Shown one piece after another: positions 52,630 to 62,538 of a stretch of DNA of 64,000 nucleotides (position 1 is its first letter; each line of letters begins with the position of its first letter). The position numbers and the translations under genes are program-made. The notes under the pieces are model-generated. The model worked only from the letters and a program-made list of their open reading frames with translations. It was not told the origin of the DNA and did no database searches. Source of the DNA: Promicromonospora soli (GTDB taxonomy: Bacteria; Actinomycetota; Actinomycetes; Actinomycetales; Cellulomonadaceae). Where the stretch lies: positions 58,756 to 122,755 of the forward strand of contig NZ_BNAS01000002.1 in assembly GCF_014653785.1 (NCBI RefSeq), in the 5' to 3' direction.

Positions 52630-52885
52630 GCACGCCCTCGTCCGCCGACGCCGTCCGGCGCACCTGGATCCGGTCGTCCCGGATGCGCGCCACCAGTCTG
52701 AACGCGGCCAGGTCCGCATCGGTGCGGGCGGCGGCGTCCTTCCGTTTTTCGAGCCGACGCCGGAGCACCTCGTGCTCGGCGGCCGTGAAGCCGGGGCGGC
52801 CGTCGACCCAGCGCTCGAACTGCTGCTCGTGCAGGTCCGCGTCCCGCCACTTGTAGCGGTGCTGCTCCAGAGCGTCCCGGACCAC
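52613..52885 (-). CDS. Small hypothetical protein
   Basis: This 90-residue charged, mainly helical frame (RDALEQHRYKWRDADLHEQQF, then AAEHEVLRRRLEKRKDAAAR) is not a family I recognise. The only starts are GTG and lack a clear ribosome site; in-frame sequence continues 16 codons upstream to a stop near 52931. It may be the end of a damaged gene. It lies between hepT and the TetR fragment. Confidence 0.4.
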   Translation of the reverse strand: MVRDALEQHRYKWRDADLHEQQFERWVDGRPGFTAAEHEVLRRRLEKRKDAAARTDADLAAFRLVARIRDDRIQVRRTASADEGVRGADR

Positions 52886-52930
52886 GGCCTGCGACAGGGT
52901 GTCGAAGAGCCGATTAGAGCAACTACTCCA

Positions 52931-53308
52931 CTAATGCAACAGCTCCTCAACCATCCACGGCACACGCTTCTCCAGCGCGCGCCACACCAGCTCGTCGTCC
53001 ACACCGTCGTAGACGTGGGCTATCAGGTTGCGCATGCCCTTGAGCGCCGGCCATCCGATGTCAGGATGTTGCTCCTTGAACCACTCCGGGAGACGCTCAG
53101 CAACCGTCGCGATGTTCAGGACGATGTGCTCACCGAAACCCCTGCTCCGCTCTCCGTCGAACGTCTGGGCCATATAGGCCTCGTGCCCTTCCGAGACCAG
53201 CCGGCGCGCCTGCTCCCCGAAACGGGCCAGGTCCGCCAGGTACCGGGCTACCTTCTCGCGGTCGGCCGCACCGTCCCCGCCGGTCGACCCCGCAACGCCG
53301 CCCGTCAT
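52931..53308 (-). CDS. HepT-like HEPN toxin
   Basis: This 125-residue helical protein fits the HEPN ribonuclease toxins of HepT (DUF86) type. The catalytic RX4HXY motif is complete: Arg93, His98 and Tyr100 in MRNLIAHVYDGVD. Its ATG overlaps the antitoxin stop by four bases (ATGA), giving coupled synthesis with the antitoxin first. In characterised pairs the MNT partner adds AMP to the motif Tyr. The annotation as toxin is from family knowledge. Confidence 0.85.
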   Translation of the reverse strand: MTGGVAGSTGGDGAADREKVARYLADLARFGEQARRLVSEGHEAYMAQTFDGERSRGFGEHIVLNIATVAERLPEWFKEQHPDIGWPALKGMRNLIAHVYDGVDDELVWRALEKRVPWMVEELLH

Positions 53309-53760
53309 AGCGGCACCGCCTCGGCCGCCGCACGCGCAGCAGCGGGTCCGCGCGCGTCGTCCGGAACCACGTCCACCTGCACGCCGAGCGCTTCCTCGAG
53401 GGCCTCGGTCAGCATCGCCTTGTCGAAGATGTCGAAATCCGGCGGGGTCGTGACCAGCAGGTCGATGTCCGACGCCTCGGTGTCCTCGCCGCGCGCCACG
53501 GAGCCGAAGACGCGCGGGTTGGTCACGTGGTACCGACCGAGCACCACTCGGACCTGCTCGAGCGCGTTCTCCAGCAAGATCGAAGGCCGTACCCGGAGGG
53601 CAGCATCGATTCGAGCGCGGGTCTCCAGCGCAGGGCTGCGGACGCCCTTCTCGATTGCCGCTATCGCCGGCTGCGAGGTTCCGGATCTCGCCGCCAGCTC
53701 ACGCTGCGTCATCCCGGCACGCAAGCGCCGGGCGCGCAGATCCCTCCCGTAGCCGCCCAT
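53305..53760 (-). CDS. XRE-MNT fusion antitoxin (nucleotidyltransferase)
   Basis: This 151-residue protein has an XRE-type HTH at about residues 5-60 (MTQRELAARSGTSQPAIAAIEKG) and a minimal nucleotidyltransferase at about 65-140 with Gly86-Ser87, Asp98 and Asp100 (FGSVARGEDTEASDIDLLV). The fused HTH may let the antitoxin regulate its own operon. It is the first gene of the pair and starts with ATG at 53760, 94 bases from the divergent peptidase gene. Confidence 0.85.
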   Translation of the reverse strand: MGGYGRDLRARRLRAGMTQRELAARSGTSQPAIAAIEKGVRSPALETRARIDAALRVRPSILLENALEQVRVVLGRYHVTNPRVFGSVARGEDTEASDIDLLVTTPPDFDIFDKAMLTEALEEALGVQVDVVPDDARGPAAARAAAEAVPL

Positions 53761-53854
53761 GAACCACAGTATATCGACTTGTGATCAGCCTGCGCGGAGG
53801 TCGATGGCCGGAGCACGCCCGGCCGCGCCGGCCGAGCACCGATAGCGTGAGCCT

Positions 53855-55150
53855 GTGCCTATCAGCTACACCCTTCCCGGCGTCCACATCACCGACCACT
53901 CCGTCGACGTCCCGCTCGACTGGTCCCAGCCCGACGGCTCCCCCACGATCTCGGTGTTCGCCCGCGAGCTCGTTGATCCCACCCGCCGTACCGAGGACCT
54001 GCCGCTCCTCGTGTTCCTGCAGGGCGGCCCGGGCGGCAAGGGACCGCGACCGACCGGACCCGAGGGCTGGGTCGGCACGGCGCTGAAGCGTTTCCGCGTG
54101 GTGCTGCTGGACCAGCGCGGCACCGGGCGGTCCAGCGCCATCCGGGCGGGTGCGCTCACCGCCGTCGGAACGCCCGAGCAGCAGGCCGAGTACCTCACGC
54201 ACTTCCGCGCCGACAACATCGTGCACGACGCCGAACACGTCCGGAAGACGCTCTTCGGCGGACGGCGCTGGACGTCGCTGGGCCAGTCGTACGGCGGATT
54301 CATCACCATGACGTACCTGTCGTTCGCTCCAGAGGGGCTGAACGCGAGCATCGTCACCGGCGGCCTGCCGGGTCTCACGGCGTCGGCCCGGGAGGTGTAC
54401 GAGCGCACGCAGCCGCGCGTGGTGGCAAAGAACGAGCGGTTCCGCGCGCGCTACCCGCACGTCACGAAGGCCCTCGGGCGCATCGCCGACCGCCTCTCGG
54501 ACGGCGGGGTGACGGAGCCCGGCGGCGACACGCTCACGACCCGCCGGTTCCAGACGCTCGGCATGGACTTCGGCATGCAGCCCGGCTTCGACCGCGTGCA
54601 CTGGATCATCGACGAGGCGTTCGACTCCCCGCACGGCGGGCCGCTCAGCGACACGTTCCTCGCCACGGTCGCGGCCGAGACGTCGTTCGCGACGAACCCG
54701 ATGTACGCGCTGCTGCACGAGTCGATCTACGCCCAGCCCCATACCGGCCCGACGGCTTGGGCGGCCCAGTCCGTGCGCGAGGCCGACCCGGCGTTCAGCG
54801 AGGGTGCCCGGCCACTGCTGATGACCGGCGAGATGATCTACCCCTGGATGTTCTCCGAGATCAGCGCCCTGCGGCCGTTCAAGGCCGCGGCGAACGCCCT
54901 CGCGGAGCGGCAGCACTGGGGCGACCTGTACGACCTGCACCGCCTCGCGGAGAACGAGGTCCCGGTCGAGGCGGCCGTGTACTTCGACGACATGTTCGTC
55001 GACTCGTCCCTCTCGCTCGAGACCGCCCAGCACGTAGGCAACGTCGCGGCGTGGGTCACCAACGAGTTCGAGCACGACGGCCTGCGCCTCGGCGACGTCC
55101 TGCCCCGCCTGCTGGAGCGCCTGGACGCCCGGGGCGGCCCGCTCCTCTGA
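53855..55150 (+). CDS. Proline iminopeptidase-like hydrolase (S33)
   Basis: This 431-residue alpha/beta hydrolase likely removes N-terminal proline or other residues from peptides. The oxyanion region is LQGGPGGKGPRP, followed by VVLLDQRGTGRSS and the nucleophile elbow TSLGQSYGGF. C-terminal GEMIYPWMF and the final NEFEHDGLRLGDVLPRL hold the Asp/His region. It starts with GTG, without a signal peptide. Confidence 0.88.
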   Translation: MPISYTLPGVHITDHSVDVPLDWSQPDGSPTISVFARELVDPTRRTEDLPLLVFLQGGPGGKGPRPTGPEGWVGTALKRFRVVLLDQRGTGRSSAIRAGALTAVGTPEQQAEYLTHFRADNIVHDAEHVRKTLFGGRRWTSLGQSYGGFITMTYLSFAPEGLNASIVTGGLPGLTASAREVYERTQPRVVAKNERFRARYPHVTKALGRIADRLSDGGVTEPGGDTLTTRRFQTLGMDFGMQPGFDRVHWIIDEAFDSPHGGPLSDTFLATVAAETSFATNPMYALLHESIYAQPHTGPTAWAAQSVREADPAFSEGARPLLMTGEMIYPWMFSEISALRPFKAAANALAERQHWGDLYDLHRLAENEVPVEAAVYFDDMFVDSSLSLETAQHVGNVAAWVTNEFEHDGLRLGDVLPRLLERLDARGGPLL

Positions 55151-55156
55151 GAGGGG

Positions 55157-55918
55157 TCAAAGCCCTGTTCCGACCAAGCGTCCGGCTCGGCTGCGATGGT
55201 GCCTCGGACGCCGGCGCATCAGCAACGCCTCCGCTACGACCAGCGGAACCGTCCAGCCGAGCCAGTTCGTCAGGGCCATCTCGGTCTGCAGCATCGCGAG
55301 CTCGCTGCCCTGGAACCACGTGTCCACCCGGGGCCCGAGGACCGGCATCCACACGAGATGCCACAGGCGGTTCGTGATGATCGACGTCGTGAGCACGTAG
55401 CTGCGGACCATCCACTCGCGGTGGTCGTCGAACCGGCGCTGTCGGGCGGCCCGGAACCCGGCCACCGTGCACGACAGCCAGAGCACGGCCAGGAACACGT
55501 GGCTCACGGCCGTCATCGGCCCGAACGGCGATGCCGAACCGATGATGCCCGCGAGGATCGACGACGGGATCACACCGCCGAGCACATACACGCGCCCGAG
55601 GCGCCGGTGGACCGTCCGGAACCGGCGACGGAACCACGGCCACACCTGGAAGAACCCGGTGGTCATCGCGATCGTCGCGAAGCCGATGTGCGCCACGAGC
55701 AGCGCGTAGTGCCCGGGAAAGGTCGAAGGCACCAGGCTCTGCTGGGGGTCCAGGCCCAGGTACCGCGGCAGCGAGAAGGCTAGGAAGGCGAGGATGAGCA
55801 CGCCCAGCGGGGCGATCCAGGGCCGGCGCCACCACGGGCGACGTCGCCCGGCGGAAGGGCTGGCGGGGCGAGCCGCGGAGCGAGCTACGACAGCGTCTTT
55901 GCGCAGGTCAGGAGCCAT
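55157..55918 (-). CDS. DUF2306 membrane protein
   Basis: This 253-residue membrane protein has a charged N terminus and about six helices. HIGFATIAMTTGFFQVWPWFRRRFRTVHRRLGRVYVLGG and FDDHREWMVRSYVLTTSIITNRL match DUF2306, whose conserved His residues suggest a heme or redox role, but function is unknown. The ATG at 55918 lacks a strong ribosome site; a leaderless message or later start is possible. It is convergent with the peptidase gene. Confidence 0.8.
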   Translation of the reverse strand: MAPDLRKDAVVARSAARPASPSAGRRRPWWRRPWIAPLGVLILAFLAFSLPRYLGLDPQQSLVPSTFPGHYALLVAHIGFATIAMTTGFFQVWPWFRRRFRTVHRRLGRVYVLGGVIPSSILAGIIGSASPFGPMTAVSHVFLAVLWLSCTVAGFRAARQRRFDDHREWMVRSYVLTTSIITNRLWHLVWMPVLGPRVDTWFQGSELAMLQTEMALTNWLGWTVPLVVAEALLMRRRPRHHRSRAGRLVGTGL

Positions 55919-56039
55919 ATGCCGACCATATGGATGAGACTCGGTCGGGCCCAGCCTGCATACCCACTGCCATGAGGTAGGGCCTGCCCTACCCAGGCTT
56001 CCGGTGCGGCCGAGCCGGCACCGCCGTCGAACGCAGGAT

Positions 56040-56717
56040 TCAGCGTCGCAGGGCCGGCAGCGACGCCACCACGTACCCCTCGACATCCACCACGTCGCCG
56101 CTGGCCAGCTGCGGGTCCCCCGCCGGGACACAAAGAGTGACCTGGAAGCCGTCGGTCTGCACGCGCGCGGCGGTGAAGGCCTGGCCCGTGCTGGAGACGG
56201 CGCGCTGCTCCACCGCCAGCACGACTCCGGTCAGGTGGGCGACGGCGTCGGTCGACGCGGCGTACGCCCCGGTGGGCTCGAAGACCAGGCCGGGAACGGC
56301 GCCGTCGGCCCGTCCGGTCACCTGTACGGAGTTGCCCAGCACGACGACCGACGCCGGGCCGGTTACCGGCTGCTCCGCGCCCGCGAGCAGCGACAGCTCC
56401 TCGAGCTGGCACGCGATCTCGGTGATGACCTCGTCGTGCTGGTTCACGAGCTCGGCCAGCACAAGCCCGCCGTCGATCGCCTGCGGCTCGGAGATGATGG
56501 CGCCCGGCGCGGCGTAGAACGTGGGCGTGACCACCCGCACGAGGTCGCCCTCGGTGGTGAGGATCAGGCGGGCACCGGACTCGTCGGTCCAGATGTGCAC
56601 GCCGACCTCGCCGTCCTTGGCGATGGTCTCCGCCCCGGAGCGGGCAGCCGCGACCATGTCGCGAAAGTCGCTGCGTCGCCAGACGTCCAGTCCGATGCAA
56701 GCCAGGTTCGATGCCAC
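56040..56717 (-). CDS. Hypothetical cytoplasmic protein
   Basis: This 225-residue soluble protein shows no family I recognise. N-terminal LACIGLDVWRRSDFRDMVAAAR is followed by alternating beta segments, including VHIWTDESGARLILTTEGDLVRVVTPTFYA, and a C-terminal nucleic-acid-binding-like barrel candidate (VQTDGFQVTLCVPAGDPQLASGDVVDVEGYVVASL) that resembles an OB fold only loosely. It is 45 bases upstream of the RamB-like stop on the same side, but codon use looks normal, so it is probably real. Confidence 0.7.
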   Translation of the reverse strand: MASNLACIGLDVWRRSDFRDMVAAARSGAETIAKDGEVGVHIWTDESGARLILTTEGDLVRVVTPTFYAAPGAIISEPQAIDGGLVLAELVNQHDEVITEIACQLEELSLLAGAEQPVTGPASVVVLGNSVQVTGRADGAVPGLVFEPTGAYAASTDAVAHLTGVVLAVEQRAVSSTGQAFTAARVQTDGFQVTLCVPAGDPQLASGDVVDVEGYVVASLPALRR

Positions 56718-56763
56718 GGTTGCCTACGCTAACCCGGCTACGCGCGATGGACCCGACGGAGCG

Positions 56764-58248
56764 TTATTCGGGCGCGTGCTTGTCCAGGAACGCGTACACC
56801 TCGGCGTCGTCCACGCCGGGGAACGCGCCGCGCGGCAGGGCCGCGAGGATCTGCTGGTGCATGCGTCCGGACGGCCAGGCCTCGCCGGACCAGCGCTCGG
56901 TGAGCTCGGGAGCCGGGCGCTGGCAGCACGCCGGGTCCGGGCAGGTGGAGACGCGCCGCACCTGTGTGTCCCGCCCGCGGAACCACTTGGCGTGCGCGTA
57001 CGGCACGCCGACCGTGATGGAGAACGCGCCCGACCCGCCGTCGGGCCCGCCGGCCGGCGACATCGAACCCGTCTGGGTGGAGCACCAGAACGTCCCGGCC
57101 GGGGTGTCCGTGTACTGGTAGAACTCGGTGGCGCGGTCGCGCCGTTCGAACGCCTCGCGCGCCGCCCACCGCCGGCAGATCAGCTGTCCCTCGATGGCCC
57201 CCGTGACGTCCTGCGGGAACGGCAGGCCGTCGTTCGCGTAGCCGCGGAACAGGGCGCCGTCGGCCCCGACGCGCAGGAAGTGCAGCGGGATGCCGAGGTG
57301 GTGCGTTGCGAGGTTGGTGAGCCGCATCGCGGCGGCCTCGTGGGTGATGCCGAAGGCGTCGCGGAAATCCTCGACCGCGAGGTCGCGCTCCCGCTTGCGT
57401 GCCTCCAGGAACGGCACGGCCACGAACTGCGGCGCGAGGCAGGCCGCGGCGAAGTACGTGATCTCGACGCGCTGGCGCAGGAACTCGCCGTAGGAGCGCG
57501 GCCGGTCGTGCTCGAGCACACGGTGGGCGAGCGCCTGGAGCGCGAGCGACCGCAGCCCGTGGCCGCCCGGGGTCGACGCCGGGGGCAGGTAGATGCGGCC
57601 GTTGCGCAGGTCGGTCACGCTGCGGGCGGACCGGGGCAGGTCGTCCACGTGCAGCAGCGTGAAACCCATCTGTTCCGCCATCCGGGCCACCGTCCGGTGC
57701 GTCAGCGCGCCGCCCGTGTACCCGGCGGCCTTGACCAGCTGCTCCGCCACCGCCTCGAACTGCGGGTAGTGGTTGTTCCGGGCTTCGCGCTCCAGGCGCA
57801 GCTCGGTGTTGGCGCGCCGTGCCTCCTCGGGCGTGGCGATAGCCATCTGCTCGCGCCGCGCCAGCTCCTCGTGCAGGCCCACGAGCTGCTCCAGCACGGG
57901 CGTCGGCAGCTTCTGGCTGGGTTTGACGGCAGGCACGCCCAGGGTGGTGAACAGCGGACCGCGCTGCGCCCGGTCGAGCGCGATCTCCAGGGCCGCGCGG
58001 CGCGACGGCGGCTCCGCGCTGAGCAGCTCGCTCATCGGCACGCCGAGCGCCTCCGCGATCGACCGGAGGAGCCCGAGCCGCGGTTCGCGCCGCCCGTTCT
58101 CCACGAGCGACAGGAGGCTCGGGGCCGAGCCGACCTTCTCGCCGAGCGCGTCCAGCGTGAGTCCCTGCGCGGTGCGCAGGTGCCGGATGCGGCGGCCCAG
58201 GGTGATCAGGTCGGTCTCGCCGCCGGTCGTCTCGCTCGAGCTCGGCAC
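56764..58248 (-). CDS. ramB: RamB/ScfR-type transcriptional regulator
   Basis: This 494-residue regulator has an XRE HTH (ITLGRRIRHLRTAQGLTLDALGEKVG) at about residues 15-75, an IrrE-like domain (ImmA/DUF955) near 150-310 and a C-terminal DUF2083-like region containing the Cys-rich STCPDPACCQRP. In corynebacteria and mycobacteria such proteins control acetate, propionate and glyoxylate metabolism. The GTG at 58248 has GGAGG six bases upstream. It is divergent from pckG, consistent with control of gluconeogenesis. The exact regulon cannot be read from sequence. Confidence 0.85.
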   Translation of the reverse strand: MPSSSETTGGETDLITLGRRIRHLRTAQGLTLDALGEKVGSAPSLLSLVENGRREPRLGLLRSIAEALGVPMSELLSAEPPSRRAALEIALDRAQRGPLFTTLGVPAVKPSQKLPTPVLEQLVGLHEELARREQMAIATPEEARRANTELRLEREARNNHYPQFEAVAEQLVKAAGYTGGALTHRTVARMAEQMGFTLLHVDDLPRSARSVTDLRNGRIYLPPASTPGGHGLRSLALQALAHRVLEHDRPRSYGEFLRQRVEITYFAAACLAPQFVAVPFLEARKRERDLAVEDFRDAFGITHEAAAMRLTNLATHHLGIPLHFLRVGADGALFRGYANDGLPFPQDVTGAIEGQLICRRWAAREAFERRDRATEFYQYTDTPAGTFWCSTQTGSMSPAGGPDGGSGAFSITVGVPYAHAKWFRGRDTQVRRVSTCPDPACCQRPAPELTERWSGEAWPSGRMHQQILAALPRGAFPGVDDAEVYAFLDKHAPE

Positions 58249-58320
58249 GTCCCCCCTCCGTTCTTTCGTGTGATGGCCGTCACCCGGAGGGACCCGGGAC
58301 AGACCAGTAGGAACCCGCTC

Positions 58321-58337
58321 CTTCACACTACGTGAAG
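58321..58337. promoter_or_regulatory. Inverted repeat upstream of pckG promoter
   Basis: CTTCAC and GTGAAG flank five bases. It lies 11 bases upstream of TTGACA (58349-58354), a likely pckG -35 element. It is a candidate site for the divergent RamB-like regulator, though known RamB sites look different. Confidence 0.5.
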
Positions 58338-58442
58338 ATCGGCGATTCTTGACAGGCCTAGGACTGGAATTCCGGGCGATCCGCACATGAGAGTGGAAAC
58401 AAGCCCGCCACCGTGGCCCGCCGCATGACGATCGGAGCGCAT

Positions 58443-60362
<1,920 letters not shown>

Positions 60363-60369
60363 CTTCGGT

Positions 60370-60419
60370 CGGCCGACGGCGCGACTCTTTCGGGTGGCTA
60401 CCCGTCGCGCCGTCGGCCG
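60370..60419 (+). terminator. First hairpin after pckG
   Basis: Arms at 60370-60385 and 60404-60419 form a perfect 16-bp stem (CGGCCGACGGCGCGAC) seven bases after the pckG stop codon. Confidence 0.8.
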
Positions 60420-60432
60420 TCCGAACAGGTTT

Positions 60433-60476
60433 CCCCGGCCGGGTTATTGAGGCATCCCGGCCGGGGGATCTCTTTT
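60433..60476 (+). terminator. Rho-independent terminator of pckG
   Basis: Arms at 60433-60443 and 60456-60466 form an 11-bp CCCCGGCCGGG stem, followed by GATCTCTTTTTG, a clear T run, rare in this DNA. Confidence 0.9.
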
Positions 60477-60488
60477 TGTGTCCGCGGA

Positions 60489-60995
60489 TCAGCCGCAGAG
60501 CCCGTGGACCGTGGTCGTTCGCGTCTGGCCACGCCAGTCGATCGAACCCCGCGCGGAGACGCAGACCCCGCGGACGCCGCCGACCGAGGCCGGGCCGGTC
60601 CGGTAGCGATAGTCGCCGCCCACGGAGGACGAGCTGCTCGAGCTCCAGACGCGCACCTGCGTGTAGGCCCACCTCCCCCAGGTCGAGCCGGTGTGCGCCG
60701 TCACGGCGCACTTGGTGCCGGTGCTGCGGTTGTAGAACACGTTCAGCCAAGCGATCTTGTAGCCGTTCAGCTTGATGGGCTTGTGCACGATGCGGTTCCC
60801 GGGACACGGGGCGGCCATCGGCGCGGCCGGTGCTTCCGGCGCCGCGACTACCGTCGGGGTCGCCGGTGCTGCCACGGTCGCCGGTGCTGCCCCCGCCGGC
60901 ACCGCCGCTGCCGCGCTGACCGGCAGCACCAGCGTGAATGCCGTAGCCAGCGCCATCGCCCGCTTGCCCCACGGCCTCCGAAGTGCGGTGATCAT
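60489..60995 (-). CDS. Small secreted protein, spore-associated protein A-like
   Basis: This 168-residue exported protein has a signal peptide (MITALRRPWGKRAMALATAF then VLPVSAAAA) and an Ala/Pro/Val-rich linker. The C-terminal 100 residues with three Cys (PCPGNRIVHKPIKLNG, STGTKCAVTAH, GVCVSARGS) resemble Streptomyces spore-associated protein A. GGAGG precedes the ATG at 60995. Its function is unknown. It is convergent with pckG and followed by that gene's terminators. Confidence 0.75.
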   Translation of the reverse strand: MITALRRPWGKRAMALATAFTLVLPVSAAAAVPAGAAPATVAAPATPTVVAAPEAPAAPMAAPCPGNRIVHKPIKLNGYKIAWLNVFYNRSTGTKCAVTAHTGSTWGRWAYTQVRVWSSSSSSSVGGDYRYRTGPASVGGVRGVCVSARGSIDWRGQTRTTTVHGLCG

Positions 60996-61110
60996 GTCTG
61001 CCTCCTTCGATCGACACGCGTGCCGATCGCACGCGCGGCTCACCGTAGTGACGGCGTCCCGGGACCCCTCCCGGGCCGGCGCGCTGACGCGACCGCGCGA
61101 GGCCGCCGAG

Positions 61111-62244
61111 TCAGTACCGCATCCCCATCAGCCCGCGGACGTCGTCCAGCGTGCGGTCCGCAATCTCGTTCGCCCGCGCGTTGCCGCGGGCGAGCAGCTC
61201 GTCAAGGTGGCGCGGACCCGCGGAGGCCAGCTCCCGCCGTCGGGCACGGATGGGGGAAAGGCCCTCCACCACCGTCTCCGTGACCACTGCCTTGAGCCGT
61301 CCCGCGCCTGCCGGGCCCACCTCTTCCGCGAGCGCCTCGGGCGACGTCCCGGCGAAGTACGCGCCGATCTGCAGCAGGTTCGCGATCTCGGGCCGCCGCT
61401 GCGGCTCGTAGGTGATCACGCGCTCGGCGTCGGTCTTCGCGCGCCGGAAGAACGCCGCGGTCTCGTCGTCGGAGGCGCGCAGCTCCAGCGCGTTCCCCCG
61501 CGACTTGGACATCTTGGCGCCGTCATCGCCGAGGATGGTGGTCGACGGTGTGACGAGCGCGTCCGGCTCGGGGAAGTACGGCTGCGCCGCCGCGTACCTC
61601 TGGTTGAAGCGGCGAGCGACGGTGCGGGTCATCTCCAGGTGCGGCAGCTGGTCGGCGCCGACGGGCACGAGGTTGCCGTGGCAGAACAGGATGTCGGCGG
61701 CCTGGTGCACGGGGTAGGTGAGGAGCAGGCCGGAGATGCCGCGCTGCTGCCGCCGCAGGGCGGCCTCCGCCTCGGCCTTCACCGTGGGGTTGCGTTCCAG
61801 CTCGGCGACCGTGACCAGCGACAGGAACGGCAGCAGCAGCTGGTTCAGCGCGGGCACCGCCGAGTGCGTGAAGACGGTGCTGCGCTCGGGGTCCAGCCCG
61901 GCCGCGAGATAGTCGAGCAGCACCTCGCGGACGGTGGCGGGCAGGTTCCCGGTTTCGTCCCGGTCGGTGATGACCTGGTAGTCGGCGACGATGAGGAACA
62001 CCTCGACGCCCAGGTCCTGCAGTCGCACGCGGTTCGCGACGGTCGCGAGCAGGTGCCCCAGATGCAGGGCGCCGGTGGGACGGTCCCCGGTCAGGACGCG
62101 GTACTCCCCAGGTTTCTGGGCGATCAGGCCCTCCAGGACGGCGCTGCGTTCGCGCGCCGCCGTGGCGGAGCGGGTGATGGTGCCCGCCTCGCGTGGCTCG
62201 GCCGACGTCGGCGGAGTGGCGTCGGGCTTCGTGGTCACGGACAT
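61111..62244 (-). CDS. trpS: Tryptophanyl-tRNA synthetase, auxiliary (TrpRS1) type
   Basis: This 377-residue class I synthetase charges tRNA-Trp. The HIGH-like motif is TGALHLGHLL, and KMSKS is AKMSKSRGN. The opening RVLTGDRPTGALHLGHLLATVANRV differs from the housekeeping form (SGIQPSG...GNYIGA). By hand alignment, His43 of Geobacillus TrpRS (VDQHAIT) is Gln here (ADYQVIT, with one inserted residue). Changes at this His give indolmycin resistance in known enzymes, so the protein may be the antibiotic-tolerant type like Streptomyces TrpRS1. AAGGAG lies upstream of the ATG. A Trp-codon leader and a terminator-like hairpin precede it. Confidence 0.93.
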   Translation of the reverse strand: MSVTTKPDATPPTSAEPREAGTITRSATAARERSAVLEGLIAQKPGEYRVLTGDRPTGALHLGHLLATVANRVRLQDLGVEVFLIVADYQVITDRDETGNLPATVREVLLDYLAAGLDPERSTVFTHSAVPALNQLLLPFLSLVTVAELERNPTVKAEAEAALRRQQRGISGLLLTYPVHQAADILFCHGNLVPVGADQLPHLEMTRTVARRFNQRYAAAQPYFPEPDALVTPSTTILGDDGAKMSKSRGNALELRASDDETAAFFRRAKTDAERVITYEPQRRPEIANLLQIGAYFAGTSPEALAEEVGPAGAGRLKAVVTETVVEGLSPIRARRRELASAGPRHLDELLARGNARANEIADRTLDDVRGLMGMRY

Positions 62245-62286
62245 GTGGGTCTCCTTGGGTTTGGAGCAGCCCGCGCACGGCGTCGG

Positions 62287-62333
62287 GCACAGAAAAGTCC
62301 CGGGCTGCGGCGAGCAGCTCGGGACTTCTGTGC
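62287..62333 (-). terminator. Attenuator hairpin in trpS leader
   Basis: On the minus strand, AGTCCCG and GCTGC pair with GCAGC and CGGGACT around TCGCC, followed by TTTT; outer GCACAG/CTGTGC bases extend the stem. It lies 15 bases after the leader peptide stop and 42 bases before trpS. It fits a terminator controlled by leader translation. Confidence 0.75.
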
Positions 62334-62348
62334 GGTGGGCGCGTCAGG

Positions 62349-62393
62349 TCACGGCTGCGAGTGCAGCCGCCACCAGCTCAGCCCGTGCGTCAT
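62349..62393 (-). CDS. Trp leader peptide of the trpS attenuator
   Basis: A 14-codon frame encodes MTHGLSWWRLHSQP with two adjacent Trp codons. No ribosome-binding site precedes the ATG, but TACGGT lies seven bases upstream, with TTCACC 18 bases further, so the message may be leaderless. The bases after the Trp codons can form a hairpin (GGCGGCTGC/GCAGCCG). Ribosome stalling at low Trp-tRNA would disturb this and favour trpS expression. The arrangement matches ribosome-mediated attenuation reported for an auxiliary Streptomyces trpS. Confidence 0.75.
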   Translation of the reverse strand: MTHGLSWWRLHSQP

Positions 62394-62399
62394 GGGGCG

Positions 62400-62429
62400 A
62401 CCGTAGCACCGAGCCCAGGCCTGGGTGAA
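62400..62429 (-). promoter_or_regulatory. Candidate trpS promoter
   Basis: On the minus strand TTCACC and TACGGT are 18 bases apart, placing transcription start at or next to the leader peptide ATG. This is a moderate match only. Confidence 0.45.
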
Positions 62430-62538
62430 CGCTGCCGTGCGAGATGACAGCCCAGGCCATCGACATCCCGGTCCTGGTCGCCCACGGCGACGAACGACCA
62501 GATCGTCCCGATCGCCGAACTGTGGCGAGAATGGACCC

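Noticed and set aside
52630-53004. N-terminal extension of the TetR fragment
   Set aside because: It is Ser/Arg/Trp-rich shadow of the small frame and of hepT, unlike any TetR protein.
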